From: Gallaecimonas mangrovi
Lineage (GTDB): Bacteria > Pseudomonadota > Gammaproteobacteria > Enterobacterales > Gallaecimonadaceae
Direction of reading: 5' to 3'
Assembly: GCF_003367375.1 (NCBI RefSeq)
Contig: NZ_CP031416.1
Location: forward strand, 124,001-188,000
DNA length: 64,000 nt
The notes beneath the pieces were generated by a model. The model was not told the origin of the DNA. It saw only the letters and a program-made list of their open reading frames with translations, and searched no databases. Shown in pieces: positions 62,888 to 64,000 of the stretch (its first letter is position 1; each line of letters starts with the position of its first letter). A program made the position numbers and the translations under genes.

Positions 62888-64000
62888 TTATCTTTTATCC
62901 AGGCCCTCTGCCGCTGGCTCTAGCGCCGTTTTTACCTCACCTTTGAACTTGGCCAGCAGCGCTTTGATGTCTTCAACAATCAGCAGCAGGCTTGGGATCA
63001 GTAGCAAGGTAATGACGGTGGCAAAGGCGATACCGTAGGCCAGAGCGGCCGCTGCCGGAATTAAAAACTGCGCCTGTTTGGAGGTTTCGCCCAGCAGTGG
63101 CAGCAGCCCGGCAACGGTTGTGAGGGACGTTAAAAAGATGGCTCGCAGCCGGCCGGTACAAGCCATCACCAACGACTTGTAAGCGCCCTTGTAATAATGG
63201 CGGTTGTCGTTAAAGCGCGACACCAGCATCAGGCTGTCATTCACCACCACCCCGCTTAACGCCAAAATACCGTTTATCGACAGCATGCTGATGGCAAGGC
63301 CATTAACCCAGTGCCCCAAAATGGCGCCGACAATGCCAAACGGAATGGCGCACATAATCACCAGTGGCTGCACATAAGAGCGCAGCGGTATCGCCAGCAG
63401 TGCATAAATGGCCAGCAAGGTCAGCAAGAACAAATGCTGCATCGACCCCTGGGTTTCGGCCTGTTCTTCGGCTTCACCGGCAAAGTGCAACTGTAGCCCC
63501 GGGTAGTCCTGTTTGAGATCGGGGATCACCTGGCTTTTTAGCATGGCTATCACTTGCCCGGCGGAGGTAATGGATTTGTCGATACCCGACGAAATATAGG
63601 CAGCGCGCATGTTGTCGATACGGGTAATGGTGCCCAGCACCTCAACCTGCTGATAACTGGCCACCGCTGATAGGGGCACCACGGTGCCGTCGCTGGTACG
63701 AAGCTTGGCATTTTGCAGGTCTGCCAGGCTTTGCCGTGCATATTCGGGGTAACGGATACGCACTTTTAGCTCGTCGTTGTTGCGCTGAAAGCGCTGCACA
63801 ATAGAGCCGGTAAAGCCTTGCAGTAATTGGTCGGCCAGGTCGCCGGCGGTAAAACCCAAGGCCCGGCCACTGGGGGTGACGGTAAACTTGAGCTGCGCTT
63901 CGCCTGGGGTGAGGTTATCGTCAATGTCGTTAACCCCTTCAATCTTCTCAAGGGCGGCTTTGACCCTGGCACCGGCTGACTCCAAGGCGGCTTGGTCACT
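62888..64000 (-). CDS. RND-family efflux pump inner-membrane subunit (C-terminal part)
   Basis: The window holds the last ~370 residues of an AcrB/MexF-like proton-driven exporter. The frame is open through base 64000 (SDQAALESAGARV...), so the gene starts beyond the edge. It shows part of the second periplasmic loop (LGFTAGDLADQLLQGFTGS, VPLSAVASYQQVEV), then membrane helices with IPFGIVGAILGHWVNGLAISMLS, GVVVNDSLMLVSRFND and GRLRAIFLTSLTTVAGLLPLL. This VVVNDSL block and the overall pattern are typical of the hydrophobe/amphiphile branch, so heavy metals are less likely as substrates. Substrate unknown. Confidence 0.93.
   Translation of the reverse strand, partial: SDQAALESAGARVKAALEKIEGVNDIDDNLTPGEAQLKFTVTPSGRALGFTAGDLADQLLQGFTGSIVQRFQRNNDELKVRIRYPEYARQSLADLQNAKLRTSDGTVVPLSAVASYQQVEVLGTITRIDNMRAAYISSGIDKSITSAGQVIAMLKSQVIPDLKQDYPGLQLHFAGEAEEQAETQGSMQHLFLLTLLAIYALLAIPLRSYVQPLVIMCAIPFGIVGAILGHWVNGLAISMLSINGILALSGVVVNDSLMLVSRFNDNRHYYKGAYKSLVMACTGRLRAIFLTSLTTVAGLLPLLGETSKQAQFLIPAAAALAYGIAFATVITLLLIPSLLLIVEDIKALLAKFKGEVKTALEPAAEGLDKR

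Overview
The window is about 64 kb of gammaproteobacterial chromosome with E. coli-type backbone synteny. The order rph-pyrE-slmA-dut-coaBC-radC-rpmB-rpmG-mutM-coaD-(LPS core genes)-hldD-kbl-tdh is preserved, as are glpE-glpG, ubiC-ubiA-plsB-lexA and nfuA. Gene style and content suggest a marine or aquatic member of the Alteromonadales/Aeromonadales side of the class. Gallaecimonas is my guess, held loosely. No phage, IS element, transposase, CRISPR array, tRNA or rRNA was recognised. Two genes run off the edges: rph at the left and an RND pump gene at the right.

Layout. 1-8.8 kb: nucleotide and coenzyme housekeeping (rph, pyrE, slmA, dut, coaBC, radC, rpmBG), interrupted by a Fur-box siderophore receptor and a small membrane protein. 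9.1-12.0 kb: a three-gene operon behind a strong Zur box (folE2, gamma-carbonic anhydrase, dihydroorotase homologue), which looks like a zinc-sparing set. It is followed by a GST gene whose ribosome binding site lies in a perfect hairpin, and then mutM. 13.6-31.7 kb: a split LPS core/surface polysaccharide locus. An AT-rich block of four glycosyltransferase genes (13.6-18.6 kb) with a decayed stretch is followed by a coaD-wzi-beta-barrel operon and a chemoreceptor. Next come a GT4 gene, the waaE-like/waaF/hldD operon with a divergent TetR gene, kbl-tdh, and another GT4 gene. No waaA, waaC or waaL is present.

31.8-42.8 kb: a diguanylate cyclase, an RbsR/PurR-like LacI regulator with a tiny DUF5363-type gene at its tail, glpEG, a FliL-like secreted protein, ubiCA, a 2OG-Fe(II) oxygenase, plsB, a YvcK/CofD protein, lexA with two SOS boxes, and a Sco-like protein. 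42.8-54.8 kb: a POT peptide transporter, two secreted paralogues flanking gloA2, purU, small envelope proteins, a candidate structured RNA, an FNT channel, a marR-isochorismatase-MFS operon with a palindromic operator, a Rieske protein, a polysaccharide deacetylase and an M1 aminopeptidase. 54.8-59.0 kb: one operon, exbD-tonB-TonB-dependent receptor-exbB, with an extended Lys-Pro spacer in TonB. 59.5-64 kb: a DinF-type MATE pump, nfuA, small membrane proteins including a tandem paralogue pair, and the RND fragment.

The points most worth a second look are the Zur operon with its Gln-for-His dihydroorotase homologue, the structured non-coding region near 48.1 kb, the 36-residue gene overlapping the lacI tail, the secreted paralogue pair around gloA2, and the self-contained TonB operon.
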